Shown here piece by piece: positions 43,976 to 53,485 of a stretch of DNA of 64,000 bases. Location: positions 62,001 to 126,000 of the forward strand of contig NZ_AEKT01000020.1 of assembly GCF_000193635.1 (NCBI RefSeq), given 5' to 3'. Numbering within the stretch: position 1 is the first letter of the stretch; the number at the start of each line of letters is the position of its first letter. Source of the stretch: Weissella cibaria KACC 11862. GTDB lineage: Bacteria; Bacillota; Bacilli; Lactobacillales; Lactobacillaceae. The notes under the pieces were generated by a model. That model saw nothing but the letters and a program-made list of their open reading frames with translations, was not told the origin of the DNA and made no database searches. Made by a program: the position numbers and the translations under genes.

Positions 43976-44614
43976 TTATTTTGCAAACGGATGCAAAACT
44001 ACCTTACCGTGAATAAATTCGCCCAAATAAATATCTTCTACGCCACCCTTGGTTTGCTTCGCAACTTCTTCGCGTAACCAGTCGATGTCTTTATCCAAAA
44101 CTTCTAATAGATCATAATTGGCTTGCCCATCCTGGATAAGTGGATACTTAATCGTTTCCTCGCCATATTTGATAATCGTCAGTTGGCCATTTTGCTCTAG
44201 AATTGCTCGACGTACTACCTGCACCTCATCAACGCCAGCGGCGCGTAGCTTAAACATTAGCTCACTAGCTGACAAGCCCACCCGCATCGTTGTGGCCACA
44301 TCAACCTCACCGTTCTTAATGACCGTGACCGGCGCCCCATCAATCACCCGTTTGACCCAGTAATTGTGTTCTTTCAAGAACTTAAGCAGCAAGACTAAAA
44401 ACGTCCAAACAATCAAGACTAAGACAAATTGCAGCGCCGTAATATCTGCATTATAAATAACACCACCAATAATGCCACCCAAGACATAATTTTGAACTTG
44501 GTCCATCGCTGAAATTGGTGCCAAGTTACCCTTACCCAAAATATTAATTTGGATAATCAAACCGATAATCCCAATTGCCAACTTCAAAGCAATCGTTGTA
44601 TAACTTGTGTCCAT
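43976..44614 (-). CDS. DUF421 (YetF-like) membrane protein
   Basis: The 212-residue protein has three N-terminal helices (ALKLAIGIIGLIIQINILG; VLVLIVWTFLVLLLKFL) and a cytoplasmic YetF-type domain (VTVIKNGEVDVATTMRVGLS, KLRAAGVDEVQVVRRAILEQ). Its role is unknown; relatives affect membrane properties and spore germination. Its ATG overlaps the stop of the DUF3290 gene, so the two are translated together, a pairing common in lactobacilli. Confidence 0.9.
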   Translation of the reverse strand: MDTSYTTIALKLAIGIIGLIIQINILGKGNLAPISAMDQVQNYVLGGIIGGVIYNADITALQFVLVLIVWTFLVLLLKFLKEHNYWVKRVIDGAPVTVIKNGEVDVATTMRVGLSASELMFKLRAAGVDEVQVVRRAILEQNGQLTIIKYGEETIKYPLIQDGQANYDLLEVLDKDIDWLREEVAKQTKGGVEDIYLGEFIHGKVVLHPFAK

Positions 44615-45060
44615 CACTTCACCTCAACTACTGTATGCTCGTCTAATAAGTTCGTCTTTTCCAAGGTATAGTTCGATTGATCAGCACTCAAATTCACCCG
44701 ATAGAACGTCTTCCCAGCTTTCACAATTAAATTATTGTTCAAATTGACACTGTTTACAGCCACTTGCGCTGGCTTCACATCCCGATTATGTGCCACGTGC
44801 TTTAATAACTTAACAACCTGTGCTTTTTGAGCCGACTGGCTTTTCACTTGGTTCATATCTTGATACTGCAGCCCAATGACAAACGCTACCAATAGTAGCA
44901 TCATCACACTCAAATCCCGGTACTTCGATTTTAAATTATTGCGAAAATACAGCACCGCAAAAATTGCAAAAATAATTACCAATACGGCAATGACCACCGT
45001 CGTTGCCGTTTCCAACCACGAATGACGCTGTGTCAAGTAATCAATTGTATAAAATGTCAT
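44614..45060 (-). CDS. DUF3290 family membrane protein
   Basis: The 148-residue protein has two helices (ATTVVIAVLVIIFAIFAVLY; DLSVMMLLLVAFVIGLQY) and an outer or cytoplasmic C-terminal domain (VNSVNLNNNLIVKAGKTFYR). It fits DUF3290, which is usually paired with DUF421 as here. AGGAGGAAG precedes the ATG. The function is unknown. Confidence 0.9.
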   Translation of the reverse strand: MTFYTIDYLTQRHSWLETATTVVIAVLVIIFAIFAVLYFRNNLKSKYRDLSVMMLLLVAFVIGLQYQDMNQVKSQSAQKAQVVKLLKHVAHNRDVKPAQVAVNSVNLNNNLIVKAGKTFYRVNLSADQSNYTLEKTNLLDEHTVVEVK

Positions 45061-45123
45061 GCCTTCCTCCTATTCCTCTGTCATGTTACGCAAATTGTTG
45101 GCGGTATACAACCTGATTACCCC

Positions 45124-45158
45124 AAAAAATCCGCCAGGCAAGCTACCCAGCGGATTTT
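45124..45158 (-). terminator. Terminator after the SGNH hydrolase gene
   Basis: The stem AAAATCCGCTGGGTAG with its imperfect complement and a T6 tail on the minus strand. Confidence 0.8.
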
Positions 45159-45178
45159 GCAATTCAAAATAGATTTAA

Positions 45179-47113
45179 TTAACGTAGGAAGAATGTATGG
45201 TTCGTACCAAAGTTGTACGTCTTGCCATCAATCTTAACCTTGTTACCTTCAACAGAGCGGCCGTCGTTACCGACATAATACTTCAAGCCCCATTCTGAGA
45301 CCCATTGATTATGTTGGCGCACACCGTTAATGAAGTAGTAGTAGGCACCCATGTACATACGGAAGCCTGTGTAGCGCTTACCATTTTCAATCCACAACCA
45401 GCCGTCTGGTGTTGACACATAACCGCTCGCCTTACCACGCAAGAAGAATGTGCCGTCGTGACTGAAGTTATAGTACGTCCCGTCGACATTATAACCGTCG
45501 CCTTGTACGGCACGACCTTCACTGTCAACATAGTACTTCAAGTTCCAGGCTGTCCGCCATTGGTTATTGATACGTGCACCCTTTTCGAACCAGTAGTATG
45601 TGCCCATGTAGAAGCGGAAGCCAGTGAAGACTTCACCGTTTTCATACCACAACCAGCCATTGCCGGCATCTTGGTAGCCTGAAAGCTTGCCACGTAGGAA
45701 GAACGTACCGTTGTTCCCAAAGTCATACGCGATACCGTCGATTAGGTGGTAGCCTTGGACTGAACGACCATCTGAGCCAACGTAGTACTTGTTACCCCAT
45801 TGGCTGACCCACTTGTTTTCTTGGCGCACACCATTAATGAAGTAGTAGTAAGCACCATAGTATAAACGGAAGCCCGTGTATGGCTTACCATTTTCAAACC
45901 AGCGCCAACCTTGATCCGTGTTCAAGTAACCAGACTGCGTAAAGTTACGGGCATAGTACGTCTTGTTTGACCCAAAGTCGTACCACTTACCGTTGACCAA
46001 CTTAATGCCCTCTTGCGTCGTACCATCAGTCGCGACGTAGTAGGTCTTACCACCGGCCGTTGCCAATTGGTTCTTACCCTTCAACAAACCATTGTTGCTT
46101 GGGTTAAAGAAGTATCCTTGGCCGTTAATGTTCTTAAAGCCACTGGCAAGCACACTGTTTGTCGCATACTCACGGTTACCGGACTCATCCGTTTGCCAAC
46201 CGTTACTAATGAAATTCGTCTTTGAATCGTGTTCATTTTCAGCAAGGTTGCTGTTATCAGCCGTAGACACTTCAATCATCCATTGCGCCATCAAATCTGC
46301 CATCTTGGCATACGTATCTTGCGTTGGATGAACTTCGTGATCCCCCAGCGTTTGTTGTCGGTTAGCATCTGTAACAACCTGATAACCTGCTTGACGCCAG
46401 TCTAATACTGGAATACCAAAGCTTGTATAAACTTGCTTCAAAGCATCGGCCAACTGATTAAACGTGTAGCCTGCTTGACCCTTGACGTTCAAGTTATTAC
46501 CACCCATGTATGATGGGATTGGCAAGACACCATAAATCACTAACTTTGGGTTCGCGGCACGCATCGTCCGAATATTCTTTTGTAAACGTTGTTGGACGTA
46601 ACCAAGACTATTGTCGCTATAGTTTAAATCATTGACCCCGATTTCCAATACCAATGACTCAGCGTTCTTGAACTGCGGATCAGCCGTGACACGCTTCAAG
46701 TTATTGGTTAGGTCGTAAGTCTTATCACCAGGTCCGTTTTGGTTACCTGAAATTTGTGAGCCACTTGATGCGTAACCCGCATGCATTGACTCCGGCTTGA
46801 TGATGTTTGCTAAGAGCGTTGGGTAGTTCTGTTTAACCACTTGGTTACCGTCCCACCCAACGGCCAGTGAGTCACCGACGACCCACACGTTTTGATAATT
46901 AAAATAATTGTTTTCTGATTGTTCTGGCGTTTCGACCGGCTGCGTGGTTGCGTTCGTCGCTGTGCGCTTTACCCCTTCAACCTTAGCCGTCGTTTGCGCC
47001 GATTCTTTTGGTTGTTGTACCACAGTTGCGGCGTGTGTTGAGCCAGCCGTCGCCCATAATCCAAAACCTAACACTGCTGAGGCCAGCATTAGGCGTGCTG
47101 TTGTTTTACTCAT
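45179..47113 (-). CDS. Secreted SGNH/GDSL hydrolase with three wall-binding repeats
   Basis: The 644-residue protein has a signal peptide (cut near THAAT) and an SGNH esterase domain (about 75-290) with block I VVGDSLAVGWDG, block III EIGVNDLNYSD and the catalytic DHEVHP. A short repeat variant follows (GQGYFFNPSNNGLLKG), then three copies of the ~75-residue repeat up to the C-terminus (ending TFFLR). It may de-acetylate wall glycans or exopolysaccharide; the substrate is unknown. The start 47111-47113 follows GGGAGGAG. Its last two repeats closely match those of the glucosaminidase at 53486. Confidence 0.9.
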   Translation of the reverse strand: MSKTTARLMLASAVLGFGLWATAGSTHAATVVQQPKESAQTTAKVEGVKRTATNATTQPVETPEQSENNYFNYQNVWVVGDSLAVGWDGNQVVKQNYPTLLANIIKPESMHAGYASSGSQISGNQNGPGDKTYDLTNNLKRVTADPQFKNAESLVLEIGVNDLNYSDNSLGYVQQRLQKNIRTMRAANPKLVIYGVLPIPSYMGGNNLNVKGQAGYTFNQLADALKQVYTSFGIPVLDWRQAGYQVVTDANRQQTLGDHEVHPTQDTYAKMADLMAQWMIEVSTADNSNLAENEHDSKTNFISNGWQTDESGNREYATNSVLASGFKNINGQGYFFNPSNNGLLKGKNQLATAGGKTYYVATDGTTQEGIKLVNGKWYDFGSNKTYYARNFTQSGYLNTDQGWRWFENGKPYTGFRLYYGAYYYFINGVRQENKWVSQWGNKYYVGSDGRSVQGYHLIDGIAYDFGNNGTFFLRGKLSGYQDAGNGWLWYENGEVFTGFRFYMGTYYWFEKGARINNQWRTAWNLKYYVDSEGRAVQGDGYNVDGTYYNFSHDGTFFLRGKASGYVSTPDGWLWIENGKRYTGFRMYMGAYYYFINGVRQHNQWVSEWGLKYYVGNDGRSVEGNKVKIDGKTYNFGTNHTFFLR

Positions 47114-47226
47114 TGATTTGCACTCCTCCCAACAATTAACTATAGCAAACATTTGCCCGGATGGCATAAAAATTCCTGAACTTCAATTGAATATAAATAT
47201 AATGGTAGCACTTTTGCGAAAGTTAT

Positions 47227-47260
47227 AAAAAAATCGCAACGTTTGTAACAAACGTTGCGA
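47227..47260 (-). terminator. Terminator at the end of polysaccharide locus 2
   Basis: The stem ATCGCAACGTTTGT with its perfect complement and a T7 tail on the minus strand. Confidence 0.9.
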
Positions 47261-47268
47261 TATCTTAA

Positions 47269-48162
47269 TTACTTATCCTTAGGGAATTCAATGGTTGGCT
47301 TAAACTTACGACCAGCCTTAATACCACTAATCATTGTATCAAATCGCTTCTTCTTGTGGTCTGTCCGTACAAAGATCAACCGGAGGAAGTCCCAAGCAAT
47401 TTTACCGTTTCCACGCATGTGACGGAAGAAGTCACGCTTGCGCATCGTGTAAACACGATTACGGTACATGTTAAAGTACCAAGGTAAACGACGTTCAATA
47501 TCGTTGGTAATATCATCTTCAGTATTTGAACGCATCTTGTGCGTGACAGAAGATGCTGGCACTAGATAACCTGGCGCAATCCGTCCGGCACGTTCCGTAT
47601 ACTCCAAATCGTCAATCCAAATAAAGAATTCTGTAATTGGCAAACCAATTTGGCGAACAATATCCCGTGAGAAAAATGATGACACGAATGTCGCATTTTC
47701 AATTCGAACAGGTTCTTTAAATTCTGTATTCAACGTCGTCTTATACGTCCCGTATTGACGTAGTACGTTACGAACCGACGGCTTGCCATCACTGAACATT
47801 ACCTTTGAGGCCAAGAAGCCAAAATTAGGATTTTGTTCAGCAAATGCCGTCAACGGTTGCAAAGAATCTGGGTGCACCATCGTATCATCGTCCATTACCC
47901 AAACATAATCATCATCCGTTTGTTCATAAAAGTAACGAATTCCGGCGTTGAACCCACCAGCGCCACCAAGGTTCTCAGACATCCGCACATACGTGATGCT
48001 GTCGCCCAATGATTCTAAGTAATCTTGTGTATCTTGCTCAGATTTATTATCAATCACAATTAAGTGTGACAATTTTGGCTCAACGGCTTGCAAAGCGGCA
48101 ATTGCCTCTTTTAACATTGGCAAGCGGTTGTAGGTCACAATCACTGCGCTTACTTTTGCCAT
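47269..48162 (-). CDS. Glycosyltransferase family 2, galactofuranosyl-type (locus 2)
   Basis: The 297-residue GT-A enzyme (AVIVTYNRLPMLKEAIAAL, IVIDNKSEQDTQ, VWVMDDDTMVHPD, FFIWIDDLEYTERAGR) has a layout typical of GlfT1/WbbL-like transferases. With UDP-galactopyranose mutase in the same locus, a galactofuranosyl transfer is likely; rhamnosyl transfer is the alternative. It is a paralogue of the gene just upstream. Confidence 0.88.
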   Translation of the reverse strand: MAKVSAVIVTYNRLPMLKEAIAALQAVEPKLSHLIVIDNKSEQDTQDYLESLGDSITYVRMSENLGGAGGFNAGIRYFYEQTDDDYVWVMDDDTMVHPDSLQPLTAFAEQNPNFGFLASKVMFSDGKPSVRNVLRQYGTYKTTLNTEFKEPVRIENATFVSSFFSRDIVRQIGLPITEFFIWIDDLEYTERAGRIAPGYLVPASSVTHKMRSNTEDDITNDIERRLPWYFNMYRNRVYTMRKRDFFRHMRGNGKIAWDFLRLIFVRTDHKKKRFDTMISGIKAGRKFKPTIEFPKDK

Positions 48163-48170
48163 AATATCTC

Positions 48171-49070
48171 TTATCCCTTCGCCTTGTTCTTAGCAAATTC
48201 TACCTTTGGCTTGAAGAACCAACCGGTCGTGACACCCTTAAGGACCATCTTCAAGCGGAGCATCTTCTTTGGTTGTCCGTTAAAGAAAATCATTGCTGCT
48301 TCATAGGCAATGCGAATGTGTGCACGCAAGAAGCGGACAAAACCACGATTGCGACTGAAGTACATCCGGTTACGGAAGGCGTAGAAGTAACGTGGTACAC
48401 GATCAATTGAATCAAGCGATACATTTGACTCCACGTTTTGCGCCATCTTGTGAATAACACGTGATGTTGGCACCATGTAGCCTGGGTAAACACGCGCAGC
48501 ACGCTCCGTATACTCAATATCATCACCCCAGATGAAGAATTCCTTCACTGGTAGGCCAATCTTATCCACGACTTCACGACTAAACATCACTGAAACGAAC
48601 GTCGCATTACGCAACTGTTCCATTTCAGTCGCATCCAACGGAATCTTCTTAAAGCGGTCAATTGGGAATGGCAAGTTCATCTTGGCGCGTGAATTATCTG
48701 TCCAACGGACATCTGAAGACAAGAAGCCAAACTTGTTGTCAACCTTAGAGGCACTGCCAACAAGTTCTGTCAAAGCCGTTGGCGTTGGGACCGTATCATC
48801 GTCCATCAACCAAACGTAATCATCGACAGTTTCTTCCATGAAGTAACGAATACCCTTGTTAAAGCCACCCGCACCACCAATATTTTCTTCCAAACGCACA
48901 TAACGGATTTGATCACCCAAACTCGTCAAGTACTCCTGGGTATCAGCATTACTCTTGTTATCCACAACAATAATGTTGTCCACCGGCGTTTCTGAGGCTT
49001 GCAAAGCTGCAATAACTTCCTTCAACATTGGCAGACGGTTGTACGTAACGACGACAGCGCTAACAGTCAT
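48171..49070 (-). CDS. Glycosyltransferase family 2, galactofuranosyl-type (locus 2, paralogue)
   Basis: The 299-residue enzyme has the same motif order as its neighbour (VVVTYNRLPMLKEVIAAL, VWLMDDDTVPTPT, FFIWGDDIEYTERAAR). The tandem pair, 8 bases apart, suggests two successive additions of the same kind of sugar, or a bifunctional galactan built by two enzymes. GGAG precedes the ATG. Confidence 0.88.
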   Translation of the reverse strand: MTVSAVVVTYNRLPMLKEVIAALQASETPVDNIIVVDNKSNADTQEYLTSLGDQIRYVRLEENIGGAGGFNKGIRYFMEETVDDYVWLMDDDTVPTPTALTELVGSASKVDNKFGFLSSDVRWTDNSRAKMNLPFPIDRFKKIPLDATEMEQLRNATFVSVMFSREVVDKIGLPVKEFFIWGDDIEYTERAARVYPGYMVPTSRVIHKMAQNVESNVSLDSIDRVPRYFYAFRNRMYFSRNRGFVRFLRAHIRIAYEAAMIFFNGQPKKMLRLKMVLKGVTTGWFFKPKVEFAKNKAKG

Positions 49071-49120
49071 ATCAATCAGTCTCCAAACTAAAATTCATTC
49101 AATATCTTTTCATTGTATAA

Positions 49121-49158
49121 AAACACTCCTTTCAGTTTACCACATCCAGGAGTGTTTC
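49121..49158 (-). terminator. Terminator inside locus 2
   Basis: The stem AAACACTCCT/AGGAGTGTTT with a T5 tail on the minus strand ends the GtrB/GT-C unit before the two GT2 genes. Confidence 0.8.
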
Positions 49159-49165
49159 ATATATC

Positions 49166-50947
49166 TTATTCTTTCTCTTTATAAAATCTACGTAATTGGG
49201 CAACGACCGCACCAAAGGCTAAGAGGCCCCAGCTAATCGCGGCTACATACTGTGTGGTTGGCAACCAACCTGGCGTCTGATAACCCAGGATCAACGTGTT
49301 GCGACCAGCCTGCTGTTTAACAACGGGAGCCCCGATTCGACTCAGCTTAACATTATCTAGCATTTGACCATTTAATGATAGCGTCGTCTCCGCATACTTC
49401 ACAACTGGTAAAGTAACGGTTGTCGCCCGCTTAGCTTGCCAAGTCAGGTGCAATTGGCCATCAACAACCGTGCGTTTCATTTTCGGCAAGCGATTTCCCA
49501 CAATATCACGCAAATATGCTTGATCTAACCCATTCTTCGTATACCAATCTTTGCCAGTCAATGATGTTGCCGTTTTCTTTGAAATCGGTAAATAATCTGG
49601 GTAGTTTTGCGTGCCGTCTAACATCAAACGACTTAAGTCCGTGCGTCGCTCGTCGGCCACTAGTTGTTTTAGCGTCAACTTCGGCCTGGTGTACGCCGTT
49701 AAACCGACCACTGTTTTCAGATCCGACTGTGTCGCCATCTTATCAGTCATCGGCGTGAACAACATCCCCATCGCTAAGACGCCCGTCGCCAGTGTCGCCA
49801 CCTGCATCCCTGAAGACGCCGCAATTGGCTGCTGTTGCAACCACAATAACAAGCCGAACACAATCAAAATCAAGCCCGGAATACCAAAACGAAGCGCAAA
49901 TTGGAAAGTCGACAACCAGTTATCAGCATCTTTCATAATCATGCGCCATGGTAGTAATTGTGAGCCGGCTACAACAAGTAACACGCCACCCAGCAACGTC
50001 CACTGGGTCGTGAAATCCAATCGTGGTTGGCACTGGTTACGCAAAACCAAGGCGGCAACTGCAACGACAATCAAAACCATCGCAATTAACGATAGATTGT
50101 GACTCCCATCCCAAGTGAAGCCCAGCGTATCGGCCGGTATATCACCACGCAATTCAATAAACGGTCGCAACAAGCGGTTACTCATGTTCACATGCAAAAA
50201 TGGCATCCAAACATTGACTGACAGCAGCAATGCCAAACCTGCCGCCAATAGCCCATTCAAGACCATGAACACTGGTCGCTTCGCCCGAAAGACCGCTGGC
50301 ACTGCGAACCACACCAATACCAGGAGCATAAACAAAGTTGAGAGCATGTGCACTTGAATGCCCAATGCCATCACAGCGCCCATCTGCCATGGGTTAATCG
50401 GCCGATCCGGTTGCTGGAGCATCCGAATACCAATCCCTACAGCTAGCGCGATAAACATGGCGCCAACGCTCATAAAGGCTTGATTGGCAAACCAACTTAG
50501 GCCCGGTAAAGAGCCAACCATAATCATTGATCCAGCCACGCTATACAGGCGGCGTACGTGGGCCCAACGCAACGCCAGGTAACCAGCCAACAGGCCGCCA
50601 AATGCAATGATGAAATTAGACCAAAATTGCCAACGGACCCAACTACCTGCTAGCAATAGCAGTAGTCCATTTAGATAAGCGAACCACGGCCCGTAGACCG
50701 CATTTACAATCCGTCCTGATTGATTAAAGCCAAACAACGACACAAAGTAATTGAATTGGCCCGTTTTCAGTTGCATCGCCGCATCGTAGAACCGATGTAA
50801 GTGGAAAAACGCGTCCACGCCCAACACCATCCGGTTCTGATTTAAAATCGGCAATGCGAATAATAATGCAATAACGACAAAACCAAGCACTGCTTGGCCA
50901 TCGCGATAAGCGCCAGTTTGTCGATATTGCGCAAACCTTCTTCTCAT
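49166..50947 (-). CDS. Large GT-C-like polytopic membrane glycosyltransferase
   Basis: The 593-residue protein has about 12 helices, then an outer beta-rich C-terminal part (about 440-570) and a last helix. An acidic-His motif in the first outer loop (VDAFFHLHRFYDAAM) matches GDLLFHLNRLAGL of the paralogue at 55886 and is where GT-C enzymes carry catalytic acid residues. It lies 10 bases after a GtrB-like transferase gene, so it probably adds an undecaprenyl-phosphate-linked sugar to a surface polymer (inference). YfhO-like or PTPS-related membrane proteins are the nearest families I know. Confidence 0.75.
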   Translation of the reverse strand: MRRRFAQYRQTGAYRDGQAVLGFVVIALLFALPILNQNRMVLGVDAFFHLHRFYDAAMQLKTGQFNYFVSLFGFNQSGRIVNAVYGPWFAYLNGLLLLLAGSWVRWQFWSNFIIAFGGLLAGYLALRWAHVRRLYSVAGSMIMVGSLPGLSWFANQAFMSVGAMFIALAVGIGIRMLQQPDRPINPWQMGAVMALGIQVHMLSTLFMLLVLVWFAVPAVFRAKRPVFMVLNGLLAAGLALLLSVNVWMPFLHVNMSNRLLRPFIELRGDIPADTLGFTWDGSHNLSLIAMVLIVVAVAALVLRNQCQPRLDFTTQWTLLGGVLLVVAGSQLLPWRMIMKDADNWLSTFQFALRFGIPGLILIVFGLLLWLQQQPIAASSGMQVATLATGVLAMGMLFTPMTDKMATQSDLKTVVGLTAYTRPKLTLKQLVADERRTDLSRLMLDGTQNYPDYLPISKKTATSLTGKDWYTKNGLDQAYLRDIVGNRLPKMKRTVVDGQLHLTWQAKRATTVTLPVVKYAETTLSLNGQMLDNVKLSRIGAPVVKQQAGRNTLILGYQTPGWLPTTQYVAAISWGLLAFGAVVAQLRRFYKEKE

Positions 50948-50957
50948 CGCTCTCTCC

Positions 50958-51887
50958 CTACTTTACTTTACGCGCAATATAAATTGGTCGCTTCTTAACT
51001 TCTAGATAAATACTTGAAATATAACGACCAACAATGCCCAAACTTAATAGTTGCACGCCACCAAGCGCTAACATGATGACAATCGTTGATGGCCAGCCAA
51101 AGACCGAGTTTTCTGGATGCACTAGCGCGCGTACAAACACGATAACCGCACCAATCAATGCCATCACAAAGGCAATCGTCCCCAGGACAGATACGAGGAG
51201 CAATGGTGCCTTCGAGAAATTCACAAAACCATCAATTGAATAACGGAACAAGCTCCAGAAATTCCATGATGTCGTGCCGGCTACACGATCCTTATTCTCA
51301 TACTCTAAATACTTTTGCTTAAAACCAACCCATGAGAAGATGCCCTTCGAAAAGCGGTTATATTCTTGCATACTCAAAATCGCATCAACCATTTGACGGG
51401 TCATTACGCGGAAATCGCGTGCCCCTTCAACGATATGGGTGTCTGACACCATGTTAATAATCTTATAAAACAAGCTTGAAAACCAAGAACGAATCTTTGG
51501 TTCACCAGCGCGCGTTGTGCGGCGTGCGCCAACGGCATCCCATTCACCAGATGAGACGCCCGCCAACATTTCTGGCAGTAACTCGGGTGGATCTTGCAAA
51601 TCCACATCCATAACCGCGACATAATCACCAGTCGCATGCTCCAAGCCAGCGTACAAGCCAGCTTCTTTACCAAAATTACGTGAAAATGACACCAAGTGCA
51701 CATTTTCATCGCGCGCAATCAATGCTTCAACAGCGGCAACCGTCCCATCAGTTGAACCGTCATCGATGTACCAATATTCGATATCATATTCAGCAAAATT
51801 TTTGCGTTCAAGTTCAATCGCATCGTAGAAGATTGCTACTGTCTCTTCTTCGTTAAAAACCGGTACGATAATTGATAACTTAGACAT
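50958..51887 (-). CDS. GtrB/CsbB-like undecaprenyl-phosphate glycosyltransferase
   Basis: The 309-residue enzyme has a GT2 domain (LSIIVPVFNEEETVAIFYDA, IDDGSTDGT, VMDVDLQDPPELLPEM) and two C-terminal helices (about 230-290), the form that loads one sugar onto undecaprenyl phosphate. It pairs with the GT-C protein encoded next, giving a two-step outer-face glycosylation system; no GtrA-like flippase is adjacent. AGAGGAC precedes the ATG. Confidence 0.9.
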   Translation of the reverse strand: MSKLSIIVPVFNEEETVAIFYDAIELERKNFAEYDIEYWYIDDGSTDGTVAAVEALIARDENVHLVSFSRNFGKEAGLYAGLEHATGDYVAVMDVDLQDPPELLPEMLAGVSSGEWDAVGARRTTRAGEPKIRSWFSSLFYKIINMVSDTHIVEGARDFRVMTRQMVDAILSMQEYNRFSKGIFSWVGFKQKYLEYENKDRVAGTTSWNFWSLFRYSIDGFVNFSKAPLLLVSVLGTIAFVMALIGAVIVFVRALVHPENSVFGWPSTIVIMLALGGVQLLSLGIVGRYISSIYLEVKKRPIYIARKVK

Positions 51888-51930
51888 ATCTGTCCTCTTT
51901 CATATATTTAATCAGCCTGTTCCAGTATAG

Positions 51931-51960
51931 CAAAAAAGCACCCCTGATTGGGATGCTTTC
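51931..51960 (-). terminator. Terminator after the flippase gene of locus 2
   Basis: The stem AAAGCATCCC/GGGGTGCTTT with a T6 tail on the minus strand. Confidence 0.75.
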
Positions 51961-51981
51961 ACAATTTTATAATAACTGCTT

Positions 51982-53436
51982 TTACTTGTGGAGACGTCCT
52001 TTGATAAACCCTTGCACAGTCAACACAAAGTTAGCTCGCATCAGGATGACCATAATCACGTATACCACGACACCAACCGCAATCTGTACCACCGTGCTCG
52101 TTGGGAACGGTGGCATTCGCCAAGCCATCGTCGCAATGACTGCAAACATAACGACACCCGCTACGAGATACTTCCACAAACCGTGGAACAAAACGCCTAA
52201 TTCAAGTTGGTGACGAATGACATAAACTTGGTAAAGGGTTACAGCGAATTCAGCGATAATCGTCGCGACCGCTGCCCCATACAAACTCCAAAGCGGAATA
52301 AAGATAAAGTTCAGCAACACATTAACAACCGCACCGACCGTCACGGAAATTGTGAAATCTCGGGTCCGGTTAACCGGCATCAAATATTGCGTGCCGATAA
52401 CGTTACTCCAAGCGATAAACAAGACAATTGGCGACAAAATCGTAATTGTCCAACCCGCTGGTAAGAAGTTTGGTCCCATGTACCAAATCGACATCTTTGG
52501 ACCCAAGGCCATCATCCCGAACATCAAGGGCGCAGCCATTGCTGTAACAAAGTCCATTGACTTGTAAATCGCATCATTGACCGCTTTCGTGTTACCGTTC
52601 GCATAATGGTTCGCCACACGTGGCAACATGACCGTTCCCATCGCCGTCACCAGGGCCAACGACACTTTGACAATCTTATCCGCGTTTTCATAAAAGGCTG
52701 ACAAACTAATTGAACCACTAGCAAACAAAGGCAACATTGTCTTATTCAACTGCAAATAAATTTGCGTGGCAATCGTTGGCAAAAATAAGCCTAATGTTGG
52801 TAATAAGTGGTGACCGAAGTTCAAAGTCGACAACTTCGGCAACTTCACCTTACCTGGAATGTAGAACCACATCGTGATATTACCAATCACTTGGGTGAGT
52901 GCCAATAATAGGATGTAGTTATCGACATCATCAGCTGATTTAACCAAGATGAAAATCAACACCACCATGGCAATCTTAACCAACGAATTACGGACAACCG
53001 TCTTCTTAAAGTCTTCCAAGCCCATGAAGTACCATGAAATATCGAGCAGCCCTGAAACAATCACCCATGTCTGCAAATACAGTTGATGGTTGTTTGCTGA
53101 GAACTCACCTGGTACATGGCGCATCATGTAGACAAAGACGACATAAATCGCAATTGCCAACAGACTGACCATTGTGTGCAGTCCTTGGATTTCCCAAAAC
53201 CGTCGATCACGCAACTCACGGTCATCACGCACATACGCAATTTCACGTTGACCATACAAAGTGATACCTAACGTGGCAAACAGCAAGAAGTAACTCACAA
53301 TCGAGTTAGTCCAAGCCTGGACACCCATTCCATCCGCGCCAAGCACGTGTGACAGGTACGTCATCGTAATCAACGGTGCCAACACAGTTAGCAATTGATA
53401 GAAGACGTTATACAAATAATTTTTTACGACTTGCAT
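51982..53436 (-). CDS. wzx: Polysaccharide flippase of locus 2 (Wzx)
   Basis: The 484-residue protein has about 14 helices and begins VKNYLYNVFYQLLTVLAPLI, the classic start of RfbX/Wzx flippases; NSIVSYFLLFATLGITLYGQ follows. It would carry the lipid-linked repeat unit of polymer 2 outward. CGGAGAATG precedes the ATG. It is unlike the locus 1 flippase in sequence. Confidence 0.92.
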   Translation of the reverse strand: MQVVKNYLYNVFYQLLTVLAPLITMTYLSHVLGADGMGVQAWTNSIVSYFLLFATLGITLYGQREIAYVRDDRELRDRRFWEIQGLHTMVSLLAIAIYVVFVYMMRHVPGEFSANNHQLYLQTWVIVSGLLDISWYFMGLEDFKKTVVRNSLVKIAMVVLIFILVKSADDVDNYILLLALTQVIGNITMWFYIPGKVKLPKLSTLNFGHHLLPTLGLFLPTIATQIYLQLNKTMLPLFASGSISLSAFYENADKIVKVSLALVTAMGTVMLPRVANHYANGNTKAVNDAIYKSMDFVTAMAAPLMFGMMALGPKMSIWYMGPNFLPAGWTITILSPIVLFIAWSNVIGTQYLMPVNRTRDFTISVTVGAVVNVLLNFIFIPLWSLYGAAVATIIAEFAVTLYQVYVIRHQLELGVLFHGLWKYLVAGVVMFAVIATMAWRMPPFPTSTVVQIAVGVVVYVIMVILMRANFVLTVQGFIKGRLHK

Positions 53437-53485
53437 GTCATTCTCCGACTGTTTTTTAAACTTATCAGTCTAGTATAGCGCAAAT